DNA of 64,000 nucleotides. Origin: Haloarcula rara. Its GTDB lineage: Archaea; Halobacteriota; Halobacteria; Halobacteriales; Haloarculaceae. Where the stretch lies: the NCBI RefSeq assembly GCF_029338235.1, contig NZ_CP119785.1:62001-126000 (forward strand), given 5' to 3'. Positions 40,713 to 49,059 of this stretch are shown piece by piece; positions within the stretch are counted from its first letter, which is position 1, and the number at the start of each line of letters is the position of its first letter. The notes below the pieces were generated by a model, which saw only the letters and a list, made by a program, of their open reading frames with translations, did not search any database and was not told the origin of the DNA. The position numbers and the translations under genes were made by a program.

Positions 40713-41276
40713 ATGAGCGATCCCGAAGAAGATATTTCCACCCTGCTCTCGGAACTCGTCAAAACGCTACAGGACCTCCAGCGGGAGGTGGAACCCCGAA
40801 CCGAGCGTGGCCGCCCGCGCCCACCGACGCCGGAGGAACTGCTCCGCTTTACCAGCGACGTGACGATTCCGGCCGCCATCCTCGTGCTGAAGACGAACAT
40901 CGAGGCGCTGAAGCTCCTGCGCCGGGCGCTCCGCCTCGCCGAAGGCCGACCGGCGACAGCGACGAGCGGCGGAGGCGTTCAGGAGCGCGCGACGCAGTTG
41001 AGCCGGGCGACGCTCGCGCGGCTGGACGAGGCGCTCTCGGACCTCCAGGGCGCAGTCGAGGGGCGGCCGCCGGACGCCGAAGCCAGAGAGCTGCTGACCG
41101 AGGCCCGAAAGCTCCGGGCGTCACTGGCCGAGCAGCTGGCCGAGAGCGAGTCGGTCGACGGTGACTTCGACAGTGTCGAAGCCACCGATGTCCCGGTCGA
41201 CGTCGACGCCGAGCTCCGGTCTATCAAGGACGATATCGACGACGTGAGCGACGGGAACGGCGAGGACGGCAACTGA
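40713..41276 (+). CDS. Coiled-coil haloarchaeal protein of unknown function
   Basis: A 187-residue acidic protein that is mostly helical. It begins MSDPEEDISTLLSELVKTLQDLQREVEPR, has a hydrophobic stretch SDVTIPAAILVLKTNIEALKLLRRAL (about 48-75) too broken to be a membrane helix, and ends in an acidic tail. Several heptad-like runs suggest coiled coils. ATG 40713 is preferred over GTG 40689. The upstream divergent promoter has paired iron-type boxes, so iron limitation may control it. No function is known. Confidence 0.7.
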   Translation: MSDPEEDISTLLSELVKTLQDLQREVEPRTERGRPRPPTPEELLRFTSDVTIPAAILVLKTNIEALKLLRRALRLAEGRPATATSGGGVQERATQLSRATLARLDEALSDLQGAVEGRPPDAEARELLTEARKLRASLAEQLAESESVDGDFDSVEATDVPVDVDAELRSIKDDIDDVSDGNGEDGN

Positions 41277-41348
41277 CGTGTGTGGGACGTAAACATAACC
41301 CAATAAACATAATGTTTTATTATTGTAGAGGTGTTCCATCCGGTACCG

Positions 41349-41828
41349 ATGCCGAACACAGAGTGTCCACAGACCCGTCGCGCGGAGCTGTTCGTCAGAG
41401 CTGAGCTGCCGACACCCTCGGAGCACCGACGAGTTACCGTCGAGAACCGTCTGCAGGAGCTGCAGTGTGCGGGAGTTATCGATGCGTTCGAGACCACGGT
41501 CTGGAAGAAACGCGTCCCGGTCGCGGACGAGGACTGCCCCGAGCGGACCCAGTACGAGGAATTCCGCGACTGGGCGACCGAGGCGGGCGCGTCGCTTTCG
41601 CCCTTCTTCGACACGCGGCTCTGTTACAGCTGGAAGACCGCCGAGAAGCGCACCGAACTGGTCATGCCCGCACTGTGTCTCGCCTGCTACGAAGACGACG
41701 AACTGGTCCAGGTCGCTCCGTTCGCCCGCGGGGGCACACCCCACTCCATCGAGGAGTGTCTCGACGACCTCGAATCGGGCCGGGCACCGATGCCGGCCGG
41801 GACAGTCACCGTCACCACCGCGGACTGA
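41349..41828 (+). CDS. Haloarchaeal HTH-like protein, paralogue A
   Basis: A 159-residue protein. The N-terminal part, ELFVRAELPTPSEHRRVTVENRLQELQCAGVIDAFETTVWKKRV, looks like a helix-turn-helix plus strand. The C-terminal part holds CYEDDELVQVAPFARGG. It aligns end to end with the next gene at low identity (matching RR-x-T-V, D-x-ATxxG, and the Y-x-DD[ED]LV strand). ATG 41349 is set by GTTTTATTATT about 30 bases upstream. The family is restricted to haloarchaea; a regulatory role is inferred only. Confidence 0.65.
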   Translation: MPNTECPQTRRAELFVRAELPTPSEHRRVTVENRLQELQCAGVIDAFETTVWKKRVPVADEDCPERTQYEEFRDWATEAGASLSPFFDTRLCYSWKTAEKRTELVMPALCLACYEDDELVQVAPFARGGTPHSIEECLDDLESGRAPMPAGTVTVTTAD

Positions 41829-41900
41829 TACCGTCTGACATGGACGCCGATACGGCTAATACCGGTCTCGTCGTAGGACACTTATCGGGTGGACAGTATC

Positions 41901-42353
41901 ATGAGTCACAACAGACAGGTAGCGGTGTATCTACGCCGGCCGGTCGCTGACAGGACCGAACGGCGCCAGACCAGTGTTCTCGGCCGGGTCGACTCGCTCC
42001 GCCAGCAGGGGCTCGTCGACGACGTCGTCGTCACGTACTGGAACCGACTCTCGACGGGTGTGGACCCCCGCGAGACATCGGATATCGAGGCGTTGGAGCA
42101 GTGGGCGACCGATAGCGGCTGCTCGCTCGTCCCGGCGTTCGACCGGCGGGACCGACACAGCGCGTTCACGGGTGAGGACTCCGTCGTCACGTTGCCGGTC
42201 GCCTGCGTGACCTACTGGGAGGACGACGACCTCGTCGGCGTCTACCCCCACGCGGGACCGTGTGGTCACTGCACTGTCGCCGACGGACTGGACAGAATCG
42301 AAGCCGCAGTAGGGAGCGGGGAATCCCTCTCTCACACCGACTACCAGCAGTAG
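41901..42353 (+). CDS. Haloarchaeal HTH-like protein, paralogue B
   Basis: A 150-residue paralogue of the preceding gene, from tandem duplication. It shares QVAVYLRRPVADRTERRQTSVLGRVDSLRQQGLVDDVVVTYWNR at the N-terminus and VTYWEDDDLVGVYPHAGPCGHC at the C-terminus. Here the last part has extra Cys/His residues (CGHC) that the first copy lacks. ATG 41901 follows ACTTATCGGG by about 20 bases, so it has its own promoter. No function is known. Confidence 0.65.
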   Translation: MSHNRQVAVYLRRPVADRTERRQTSVLGRVDSLRQQGLVDDVVVTYWNRLSTGVDPRETSDIEALEQWATDSGCSLVPAFDRRDRHSAFTGEDSVVTLPVACVTYWEDDDLVGVYPHAGPCGHCTVADGLDRIEAAVGSGESLSHTDYQQ

Positions 42354-42405
42354 CGGCCCGAGGACCGAGTTAGATGAGGGCAGCGGTCACTGGCCGACCA
42401 GAGAC

Positions 42406-42789
42406 TCAAACCGGGTCCCAGCGGTAGCCGTCCCAGTCCTGACTCTCCGGATTCGCGCTCTTGAGTCCCACGTCGGGGTCGCGCAGTTCCTCGACGTACA
42501 CCGGTTCGACGACGTCGCCGGTCTCGACGTCCTCGGTCGTCACCTGACCCAGCGCCCGGACGAACGTGTCTTCGAGGTCCAGATGCGAGATGTCGAACTC
42601 GACGATTGCCATGGTGTTGGGTTCCCGGACACCCGGGGGCGTCGCGGTCGATTTCGTCCACGTGACGACCTCAGCCCGTTCCTCTGAGAGGTCCGTGGTC
42701 TCCTCTTGCTCTTGCCCACAGTCCGGACAGCGCGGATGCGTAGGGTACGATACGTGACCGTTCGGACAGATACCGGCTTCCAGCGTCAT
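42406..42789 (-). CDS. Zn-ribbon/OB-fold protein (DUF35 family), thiolase partner
   Basis: A 127-residue protein with an N-terminal rubredoxin-like zinc ribbon (ICPNGHVSYPTHPRCPDCG, residues 7-25; Cys, Cys, Cys plus His or Asn) and an OB-fold (VTWTKSTATPPG and EFDISHLDL). DUF35 proteins bind CoA intermediates between thiolase and HMG-CoA synthase in archaea. Its ATG overlaps the thiolase stop by four bases, supporting a complex. The ribbon has a variant first half (CPNGH rather than CPxC). Confidence 0.85.
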   Translation of the reverse strand: MTLEAGICPNGHVSYPTHPRCPDCGQEQEETTDLSEERAEVVTWTKSTATPPGVREPNTMAIVEFDISHLDLEDTFVRALGQVTTEDVETGDVVEPVYVEELRDPDVGLKSANPESQDWDGYRWDPV

Positions 42790-43937
42790 TTGCCTGCCTC
42801 CATGATAGTGGTGATGACACAGTTCCCAAAGCCGCCGACGTTACACGCCAGGGCGGTCTCGGCCTCGACCTGTCGCGGCCCGGCCTCGCCGACGAGCTGT
42901 TCGTATATTTCGACGCCCTGAGCGACACCGCTTGCGCCCAGCGGGTGTCCCTTTGATTTGAGTCCGCCCGAGGTGTTGATGGGCAGGTCGCCGTCCTTCT
43001 GAGTCGTGCCGTCCATCGCGAGCTCCCAGGCCGTGCCCTGGTCGGCGACGCCGATACCCTCCAGCTGGAGGAACTCGAGGATGGTGAACATATCGTGCAG
43101 TTCCGCGACGTCGAGGTCGTCGGGACCGATCCCGGCCATCTCGTAGGCCTCATCGCTGGACTCGACGACCCCGCGCATAATCGTCGGGTCGTCGCGCTCG
43201 TGGACGACGTGGGTGTCGGTGGCCCCGCCGATGCCGGAGACGACGGCGTACTCGTCGGTGAGCTCCTTTGCGCGTTCCTCCGTGGTGAACATCATCGCGG
43301 CGCTGCCGTCCGTGATTGGACAGAAGTCATAGAGACGCAGCGGGTCAGCGATGATGGGCGATTCCAGCGCTTTCTCCGTCGTGATCTCCTTCTGGAACTG
43401 CGCGTTGGGGTTGTCGACGCCGTTCTTGTGGTTCTTGACCGCGACGCGGGCCAGCGACTCCCGCGGGGCGTCGAAGCGCTCCAGATAGTGCCGGGCGGTC
43501 AGCCCGGCGAAGGAGGGGAGGGTAATACCGTGTTTGTACTCGGCCGGATGCGTGATGGAGGCGATGATATCCGTCGCCTGGCCGGTGGTCTTGTGGGTCA
43601 TCTTCTCGCCGCCGACGAGCAGGGTCATCTCGCTAGCCCCTGAGGCGACCGACTGCCAGGCCTCGTAGATGCCCGCCCCGCCCGACGAGGAGGTCTGGTC
43701 GACCCGTTCGCTGTACGCCGGCAGGACCCCGAGGTCGTGGGCCAGCAGGTTCATCACGCCCGTCTGGCCCTCGAACTCGCCACTTGCCATGTTGGAGACG
43801 TACAGGTGCTCTACCTCGTTCGGGCTGACGCCGGCATCGTCCAGACACTCCTCGCCCGCCTGCGAGAGGAGCTCTTGGAGCCAAGCGTCGCGCTGCCCGA
43901 ACTTCGTCATCGACGCGCCGATTACTGCGACTCCCAT
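42786..43937 (-). CDS. Thiolase-superfamily protein without the nucleophilic cysteine
   Basis: A 383-residue thiolase fold of the archaeal DUF35-associated group. The C-terminal active site is present: AELHDMFTILEFLQLEG with the His, NTSGGLKSKGHPLGASGVAQ and ALACNVGGFGNCVITT. At the N-terminal nucleophile position, where relatives read E-A-A-C-A-S-G-G, this sequence reads VDQTSSSGGAGIYEA (codons ACC TCC TCG TCG), so Cys is replaced by Ser. It may act on CoA thioesters without condensing, or be a structural partner. The DUF35 gene follows with overlap. Confidence 0.8.
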   Translation of the reverse strand: MGVAVIGASMTKFGQRDAWLQELLSQAGEECLDDAGVSPNEVEHLYVSNMASGEFEGQTGVMNLLAHDLGVLPAYSERVDQTSSSGGAGIYEAWQSVASGASEMTLLVGGEKMTHKTTGQATDIIASITHPAEYKHGITLPSFAGLTARHYLERFDAPRESLARVAVKNHKNGVDNPNAQFQKEITTEKALESPIIADPLRLYDFCPITDGSAAMMFTTEERAKELTDEYAVVSGIGGATDTHVVHERDDPTIMRGVVESSDEAYEMAGIGPDDLDVAELHDMFTILEFLQLEGIGVADQGTAWELAMDGTTQKDGDLPINTSGGLKSKGHPLGASGVAQGVEIYEQLVGEAGPRQVEAETALACNVGGFGNCVITTIMEAGK

Positions 43938-44000
43938 ATGTCGGTCGTCTCAGGGGTGTCGTGTATTCGTTACGGTCCACCAGTTCCCCCGAGGGAAATT

Positions 44001-44828
44001 TTAACCAGTTGATTCAGCGACAGAAAGGGCGGCAGCGGGCGCATCACCCGTCGTGGTGACGCGGAACGCCCACCCGCTCGCTGTCCGGGTCGCGTCCGTG
44101 ATGTGCGGCGCCACCGCAGTCCGGCGGAGCAACTCGACGACGACGGGCAAGACCGGGCAGCGGTCGGTCGAGAGCGACGGCCGATACCCGTCGAGTCTGA
44201 CACGCAGGACGCGCCGACCCGGGCCGCCTGGTGTCGATTTGAGGACGTAATCCGCCAGCAGTCCGGTGGTCCGGAGCGTCTGGAGCGCGTCGGCGAGGGG
44301 GTCCTCGTCTCCGTCTCGTGTCGGCAGGCGATCCGCCGTCGCCAGCAGGACCGAGGCCTGTTCGGTGGTGGACAACTGGGCATCGAGGGCCTCGGCGGCG
44401 CGTTCCAGCATCGTCAGGCAGAGCCGTTCCCGGTCGCTCGTGCGCTCTACCGCCTCGAGATACGCGTCCATGACCGTCCGCTCGACCGGTCCGTGCCGGT
44501 CCGATAGCGTCTCGAACAGCGCCCCGACGACGGCGTGGCAGTATTCGGGGACCGTCCGTGGTGGTGCAGGGCTCGTGGCACCCAGCGTCGTCGCCTCCGT
44601 GACAACGAGGTCGTGGACGGTGACGCGCGGGTCGTACCGGCGGAGCGCACGCCGGTACGCCGAGGCGACGGTCGCCGCCTCGGCCGCCATCGCCCGGTCC
44701 GGGAACTGTAGCCCGGTCACCGGGAACGGCCCGTCACCTGTCTTGGCGCTGACGACCCGGAACGGTCCGACGGCGACAGAGAGGTCCTCCAGGCGGGCTC
44801 TGATGTCCGATAGGGTGCGGCCGACCAT
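44001..44828 (-). CDS. Unknown haloarchaeal protein under an iron box
   Basis: A 275-residue soluble protein without recognised motifs. The N-terminal third (TLSDIRARLEDLSVAVGPFRVVSAKTGDGPFPV) is alpha/beta. The middle is helical (ERLCLTMLERAAEALDAQLSTTEQASVLLATADRLP), and the last third is beta-rich. ATG 44828 is chosen; a GTG two codons earlier is possible. The perfect palindrome TTAGGCCGGCCTAA (44880-44893) sits about 50 bases upstream, overlapping a CCTAAAACG box. Iron control is therefore likely; function is not known. Confidence 0.65.
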   Translation of the reverse strand: MVGRTLSDIRARLEDLSVAVGPFRVVSAKTGDGPFPVTGLQFPDRAMAAEAATVASAYRRALRRYDPRVTVHDLVVTEATTLGATSPAPPRTVPEYCHAVVGALFETLSDRHGPVERTVMDAYLEAVERTSDRERLCLTMLERAAEALDAQLSTTEQASVLLATADRLPTRDGDEDPLADALQTLRTTGLLADYVLKSTPGGPGRRVLRVRLDGYRPSLSTDRCPVLPVVVELLRRTAVAPHITDATRTASGWAFRVTTTGDAPAAALSVAESTG

Positions 44829-44879
44829 TGTCACACCGCCGTGAGCTCACTCGCCATCGCCCGTCGTCTCATACTCGTT

Positions 44880-44927
44880 TTAGGCCGGCCTAATACAGAA
44901 AACCTTCCTATTTTTAGACAAGCCTAA
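44880..44927. promoter_or_regulatory. Two iron-repressor-like boxes, divergent promoter
   Basis: TTAGGCCGGCCTAA (44880-44893) is a perfect 14-base palindrome. TTAGACAAGCCTAA (44914-44927) is a near match. The first overlaps the candidate promoter of the minus-strand gene; the second lies about 30 bases upstream of the TATA box of the plus-strand zinc-ribbon gene. Confidence 0.75.
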
Positions 44928-44988
44928 TCAGAGGTTGCTAATGCGGGTCGACACAAGACATATAATTGTTCCATTGTCACACAGAGAC

Positions 44989-45171
44989 ATGCAGGAGGCC
45001 TGGCTCCAACTGCGCTGTCCCGATTGTACCAAACACTGGGAAGCGACGCCGACGGACCTCCCCAGCCCAGAGACACAGTTTACCTGTGACGGCTGCGGTG
45101 CGGAGCGGCCGCTCGCTGAGTTCATGAAGACCGCCCGCGACCTCGAACTACTGCGGGAGTTCCACGCGTAG
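44989..45171 (+). CDS. Small double-CxxC zinc-binding protein
   Basis: A 60-residue protein. QLRCPDCTKHWE and QFTCDGCGAERPL form two C-x2-C knuckles about 25 residues apart, a zinc ribbon, and the helix AEFMKTARDLELLREF follows. ATG 44989 is chosen over ATG 44941 because the box ACATATAATT (44958-44967) lies within that longer frame, 28 bases upstream of 44989. Similar micro-proteins are universal in haloarchaea. The role is unknown. Confidence 0.75.
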   Translation: MQEAWLQLRCPDCTKHWEATPTDLPSPETQFTCDGCGAERPLAEFMKTARDLELLREFHA

Positions 45172-45218
45172 CCCGTATAGACGGGTTGCTGTAGCGGAAA
45201 TCACCGCGACACTACGTC

Positions 45219-46109
45219 TCAGTCCCAGTGTGACGGGCGATGGTTGTCGTAGAACGACACCGAGAACGCCGTCCTGAACGGGGTCATTATAACGGTCGTG
45301 AGGAACGAGTACGCGACAATACCCCCGATCACCATCGGCCCAAACCCGGTCTCACCCGTCGTCCCGGTCGTACTGGAGATACCGCTGGCACCGGCAGTGC
45401 TTGCACCAGGGGCTCCTGGACCAGCGGCACTGGCGCCGCTAAACGGACCCAGGCCGAGGAACGCGGCCACGGCGAGGAGGATTCCCGGCGATAGGAGCAA
45501 CAGGGACAGCAGGAGGTTCACTATACCAAAACCCAGCGTCTGGATGATATTGCGTTTCACGAGCCCGACGCTACGACGGTAGCCCCCCACGGCACCGACG
45601 TTGTCGACGACGATGGCCGGGGCGTAAAACTGCAGGAAAAACTGGACAAGCAGGTAGACGAGCACCAATCCGGCAACGGCTACGACAAATGTGACGCCGA
45701 AGGCGGCTATTCCGGAGTCTGAACTCGTTGTTGTGATTCCGATCCCGAGGACGAAAACCAACGCAAGCAACACGAAAAACGATACGATGCCGAAGATGAT
45801 GCCGAGGGCGACCTGAATCAGGTTCGCGCCCAGCAAGGAGAGATACTTGGATTTCCCTATTTTGACGAACGTCCCGATACCCGTAGACCTGACTCGCCCC
45901 TCGTACACCATCCCCAGCAGTCCGGCGAGGACGAATGGCGTGATGAAGAAGGTGAGTGCCTGAAGTGCTTGCGGAAGCAGCGGGATTTCCATCAGCGAGA
46001 GCGCCGTCTGCGGGAGGAGGATGACCGCGTACACCAGCCCCGCCAGGAACACCACGGGGTTACGTTTCAATACGCCGAACGACTCCGTCAACGAGCGGAT
46101 TGTTGCCAT
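45219..46109 (-). CDS. Multi-pass membrane protein of unknown function
   Basis: A 296-residue protein with about six hydrophobic segments, beginning MATIRSLTESFGVLKRNPVVFLAGLVYAVILL. A Gly/Ala/Ser/Thr-rich loop (GASAAGPGAPGASTAGASG, about 225-245) sits before the last helix. FYAPAIVVDNVGAVGGYRRSVGLVKRN is the conserved-looking cytoplasmic segment. The start is ATG 46109; the longer frame upstream runs over pccX in another frame. It resembles haloarchaeal DUF7847-like membrane proteins (unverified). No function is assigned. Confidence 0.75.
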   Translation of the reverse strand: MATIRSLTESFGVLKRNPVVFLAGLVYAVILLPQTALSLMEIPLLPQALQALTFFITPFVLAGLLGMVYEGRVRSTGIGTFVKIGKSKYLSLLGANLIQVALGIIFGIVSFFVLLALVFVLGIGITTTSSDSGIAAFGVTFVVAVAGLVLVYLLVQFFLQFYAPAIVVDNVGAVGGYRRSVGLVKRNIIQTLGFGIVNLLLSLLLLSPGILLAVAAFLGLGPFSGASAAGPGAPGASTAGASGISSTTGTTGETGFGPMVIGGIVAYSFLTTVIMTPFRTAFSVSFYDNHRPSHWD

Positions 46110-46176
46110 AGCCGTTGCTATCTGAAATATTATCCAAAAGAGTGTTGAATTAAATCGGGTAGTCAGGGTCCGACAG

Positions 46177-46494
46177 TCAGTACCGCGCCCGCGCGGCCGC
46201 CTTCCACTCCTCGCCTCGTTCGACGTTGCGGGGCCGGCGCTTCTTGCCGAACCGGCCCAGCCGGCCGGCCATCGTCCACTCGTCGACGTAGTCGGGTGAG
46301 TCGCTCGCGGCCGCTGCCGCCGCGGCGGCGCGCTGTCGGTCGGTGATGTGTGCGCTGACCGCCACCGAGATAGCCGCTGCCTCTGCTTCGGTCGCATCGT
46401 CCGGAATCGACACCGTGAGGTTCGTCTCGGCGGCAGTTTCTTCCACCGTCTCCCCCGTGTCGGTCCCGTCTTCGGGCGTTTCAAGTGATGACAT
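46177..46494 (-). CDS. pccX: Acyl-CoA carboxylase small subunit (PccX/epsilon-like)
   Basis: A 105-residue acidic protein. The N-terminus is Glu/Thr-rich. [25 protein letters not shown] (about residues 26-50) matches the helix of acyl-CoA carboxylase epsilon-type subunits, and the end ([19 protein letters not shown]) carries the basic aromatic W-x3-GRLG motif. In Haloferax mediterranei a small third subunit, PccX, is needed for propionyl-CoA carboxylase activity. Its ATG shares a base with the pccB stop, so the pair is co-translated. Confidence 0.8.
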   Translation of the reverse strand: MSSLETPEDGTDTGETVEETAAETNLTVSIPDDATEAEAAAISVAVSAHITDRQRAAAAAAAASDSPDYVDEWTMAGRLGRFGKKRRPRNVERGEEWKAAARARY

Positions 46495-48065
46495 TACAGT
46501 GGGATGTTGCCGTGGTCTTTCGGCGGGCTGTCCTCGCGCTTGCGGGAAAGCAGGTCCAGGTCGTCGATGAGCCGCTTGCGCGTGTCCTTCGGTTCGATGA
46601 CGTCGTCGAGGTAGCCCCGTTTTGCGGGGCCGTAGGGGTGGGCGAACTCCTCGCGGAAGTCGTCCATCAGCTCCTGCCGTTTGGCGTCGGGGTCGTCGGC
46701 GTCGGCGATCTCGTTTCGGTAGAGGATGTTGACGGCCCCCCGCGGACCCAGCACGGCCATCTCCGAGCCAGGCCAGGCGTAGTTGACGTCGCTGCCCAGG
46801 AACTTCGAAGACATGACGATGTAGGCGCCACCGTACGCTTTCCGGACCACCACCGAGAGCAACGGCACCGTGGCCTCGGCGTAGGCGTAGATGAGCTTCG
46901 CGCCCCGGCGGATGATGCCGTTGTGCTCCTGGTCGGTGCCGGGCATGAAGCCGGGCACGTCCACGAACGTGAGGATTGGGATGTTAAAGGAGTCACAGAA
47001 GCGGACGAACCGAGCGGCCTTCTCGGCGGCGTCGATGTCCAGTGTCCCCGCGCTCACGCGGGGCTGGTTCGCGACCACGCCCACGCTCTGTCCGTCCATC
47101 CGGGCGAAGCCGGTGATGACGTTGCGCGCCCAGTTCTTGTGCACCTCGAAGAACGACTCCTCGTCGACGATGCGGCCGACGACCTTCGACATATCGTAGG
47201 GTTTGCGCGGCGCCGACGGGACGATATCCGTTACCTCCGGCACTTCCCTGTCCGGTTCGTCCCACGGCTTGACTCGCGGGGGGTCCTCCATGTTGTTCTG
47301 GGGCAGATAGGAGAGCAGGCGGCGGATGTTCTCCAGGGCCTCCTCCTCGGAGGGATAGGAGAAGTGGGCAACGCCCGACTTCGTGGAGTGCGAGCTGGCC
47401 CCGCCGAGTTCCTCCTTCGAGACCTGCTCGCCCGTGACCGTCTCGATGACGTTCGGCCCGGTGATGAACATGTGGCTGGTGTCCTGCACCATGAACGTGA
47501 AGTCCGTCAGCGCGGGCGAGTACGTCGCACCGCCGGCACAGGGCCCCATGATGGCCGAAATCTGTGGGATGAGTCCGCTGGCTTTCGTGTTGCGCTCGAA
47601 TATCTTGGCGAAGCCGACCAGCGAGTCGACGCCCTCCTGGATGCGGGCCCCGCCGGAGTCGTTCAGCCCGATGACGGGAACGCCGTTCTCGATGGCCTTG
47701 TCCATCACCTTGCATATCTTGTCGGCGACGACCTCGCCCACGGAGCCGCCGAGGACGGTGAAGTCGTGGGCGAAGAGGAACACCTTGCGGCCGTCGACCT
47801 CGCCGTAGCCGGTGACGACGGCGTCCCCTGGGAACTTCTTGTCCTCCATCCCGAAGTTCGTCGAGCGGTGCTCGACGAAGGGGTCGACTTCGGTGAAGGA
47901 GTCCTCGTCGACGAGGAAGTCGATGCGCTCGCGGGCCGTCATCTTCCCTTTCTCGTGCTGGGACTCGATGCGGGACTCGCCCCCGCCGAGTTCGGCCTCG
48001 CGGCGCTTCGCCCGGAGCTCTTCTATCGGGTCGTCGGGCGTCTCGTCTTCTTCCTGTTTGCTCAT
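46494..48065 (-). CDS. pccB: Propionyl-CoA/acyl-CoA carboxylase beta subunit
   Basis: A 523-residue carboxyltransferase. The N-terminal crotonase-like half shows [22 protein letters not shown] and [13 protein letters not shown], the C-terminal half [35 protein letters not shown] and [16 protein letters not shown]. These are the acyl-CoA and carboxybiotin sites. It carboxylates propionyl-CoA (perhaps acetyl-CoA) to methylmalonyl-CoA. The order phaB-pccB-pccX places it with polyhydroxyalkanoate and propionate metabolism. The biotin carboxylase/carrier subunit (pccA) is not in the window. phaB ends one base before its start. Confidence 0.93.
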   Translation of the reverse strand: MSKQEEDETPDDPIEELRAKRREAELGGGESRIESQHEKGKMTARERIDFLVDEDSFTEVDPFVEHRSTNFGMEDKKFPGDAVVTGYGEVDGRKVFLFAHDFTVLGGSVGEVVADKICKVMDKAIENGVPVIGLNDSGGARIQEGVDSLVGFAKIFERNTKASGLIPQISAIMGPCAGGATYSPALTDFTFMVQDTSHMFITGPNVIETVTGEQVSKEELGGASSHSTKSGVAHFSYPSEEEALENIRRLLSYLPQNNMEDPPRVKPWDEPDREVPEVTDIVPSAPRKPYDMSKVVGRIVDEESFFEVHKNWARNVITGFARMDGQSVGVVANQPRVSAGTLDIDAAEKAARFVRFCDSFNIPILTFVDVPGFMPGTDQEHNGIIRRGAKLIYAYAEATVPLLSVVVRKAYGGAYIVMSSKFLGSDVNYAWPGSEMAVLGPRGAVNILYRNEIADADDPDAKRQELMDDFREEFAHPYGPAKRGYLDDVIEPKDTRKRLIDDLDLLSRKREDSPPKDHGNIPL

Positions 48066-48066
48066 C

Positions 48067-48810
48067 TTACCACTCCATCCCGCCGTTGACGCCGAGCACC
48101 TGTCCGGTCATGTAGCTCGATTCCTCGCTGGCGACGAAGCGGACGATGCCCGCGATGTCCTGGACCGTGGCAAAGCGGTCCAGCGGGATATTCCGGAGTA
48201 TCTTCTCCTGGACCCGCTCGGGCACCTCCTCCAGCATATCCGTCTCGACGAAGCCCGGCGCCACGCAGTTCGCTGTCGCGCCCGTGTGTGCGAGTTCGAG
48301 TGCGAGCGTTCGGGTGAAGCCGAACAGCCCCGACTTGGTGGTCGCGTAGTTGGCCTGCCCGATGTTGCCCTGCTGACCCACGACACTGGAGATGTTGATG
48401 AGGCGCCCGTGGTCCGCGCGCTTGAGGTCCTCGTAGAAGGCGTCGGTGCAGTTGAACACGCCGCCGAGGTTGACGTTCATCACTGTGTCCCAGTCTTCCC
48501 GGGTCATGTTCTCGAACTTCTTGTCGATGGTGATGCCCGCGTTGTTGACGAGGACGTCGACGTTGCCGAACTCGTCGTTGACCGCCTCGCGCATCGCCTG
48601 TACCTCCTCGCCTTTGGCCACGTCGGCCTGTGCGGCCATGGCGTCGCCACCGCTCTCGCGAATCTCCGCTACTACCGCCTGGGCCTCCGCCTCCGAGGAG
48701 CGGTAGTTGACCACGACGTTGGCCCCGTGGTCGCCGAGGTCGGTCGCGATGCCGCGACCGATGCCTCGAGAGGAGCCAGTGACCACGCAGGTCTGGTTTT
48801 CGAGGTTCAT
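48067..48810 (-). CDS. phaB: Acetoacetyl-CoA/3-oxoacyl reductase (SDR)
   Basis: A 247-residue short-chain dehydrogenase. TGSSRGIGRGIATDLGDHGANVVVNYRSS is the NADP-binding T-G-x3-G-x-G motif, and VLVNNAGIT follows. Ser in NISSVVGQQGNIGQ and Tyr/Lys in NYATTKSG form the catalytic set, and GFVETDMLEEVPE is near the C-terminus. The family is FabG-like; haloarchaea lack fatty-acid synthase, and the adjacent pccB suggests reduction of acetoacetyl-CoA for polyhydroxybutyrate-valerate. It is the first gene of the minus-strand operon. A pure FabG-like role cannot be excluded. Confidence 0.85.
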   Translation of the reverse strand: MNLENQTCVVTGSSRGIGRGIATDLGDHGANVVVNYRSSEAEAQAVVAEIRESGGDAMAAQADVAKGEEVQAMREAVNDEFGNVDVLVNNAGITIDKKFENMTREDWDTVMNVNLGGVFNCTDAFYEDLKRADHGRLINISSVVGQQGNIGQANYATTKSGLFGFTRTLALELAHTGATANCVAPGFVETDMLEEVPERVQEKILRNIPLDRFATVQDIAGIVRFVASEESSYMTGQVLGVNGGMEW

Positions 48811-49006
48811 CCCGTAGGACGACCCCCGTCGATTCCTGTAGTCATTGCTCGACTAGTGACCCAAAGCACAGCCAGATAATAGTTCGCCTTAAACGAGGGT
48901 AAACACCGACACGAGAATATTATCACCGCGCTATCCTTTCACAAACGAGTGTGTGTGATTACTCACGTAGGAAATTGGTTGGGATATTCAACCAGGCCCC
49001 AGATTG

Positions 49007-49047
49007 TTTGGCCAGCCTAAAACAGAACGCTTTTTAGGCATGCCTAA
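49007..49047 (+). promoter_or_regulatory. Iron-repressor-like boxes over the GT75-like promoter
   Basis: TTTGGCCAGCCTAA (49007-49020) and the perfect palindrome TTAGGCATGCCTAA (49034-49047) precede ATG 49060. The TATA-like CTTTTTAG (49029-49036) overlaps the second box, so a bound repressor would block TBP. Confidence 0.78.
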
Positions 49048-49059
49048 AGACTTCGCACC

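Noticed and set aside
46485..48089. 534-codon plus-strand frame opposite pccB
   Set aside because: It is an antisense shadow of a well-conserved carboxyltransferase.
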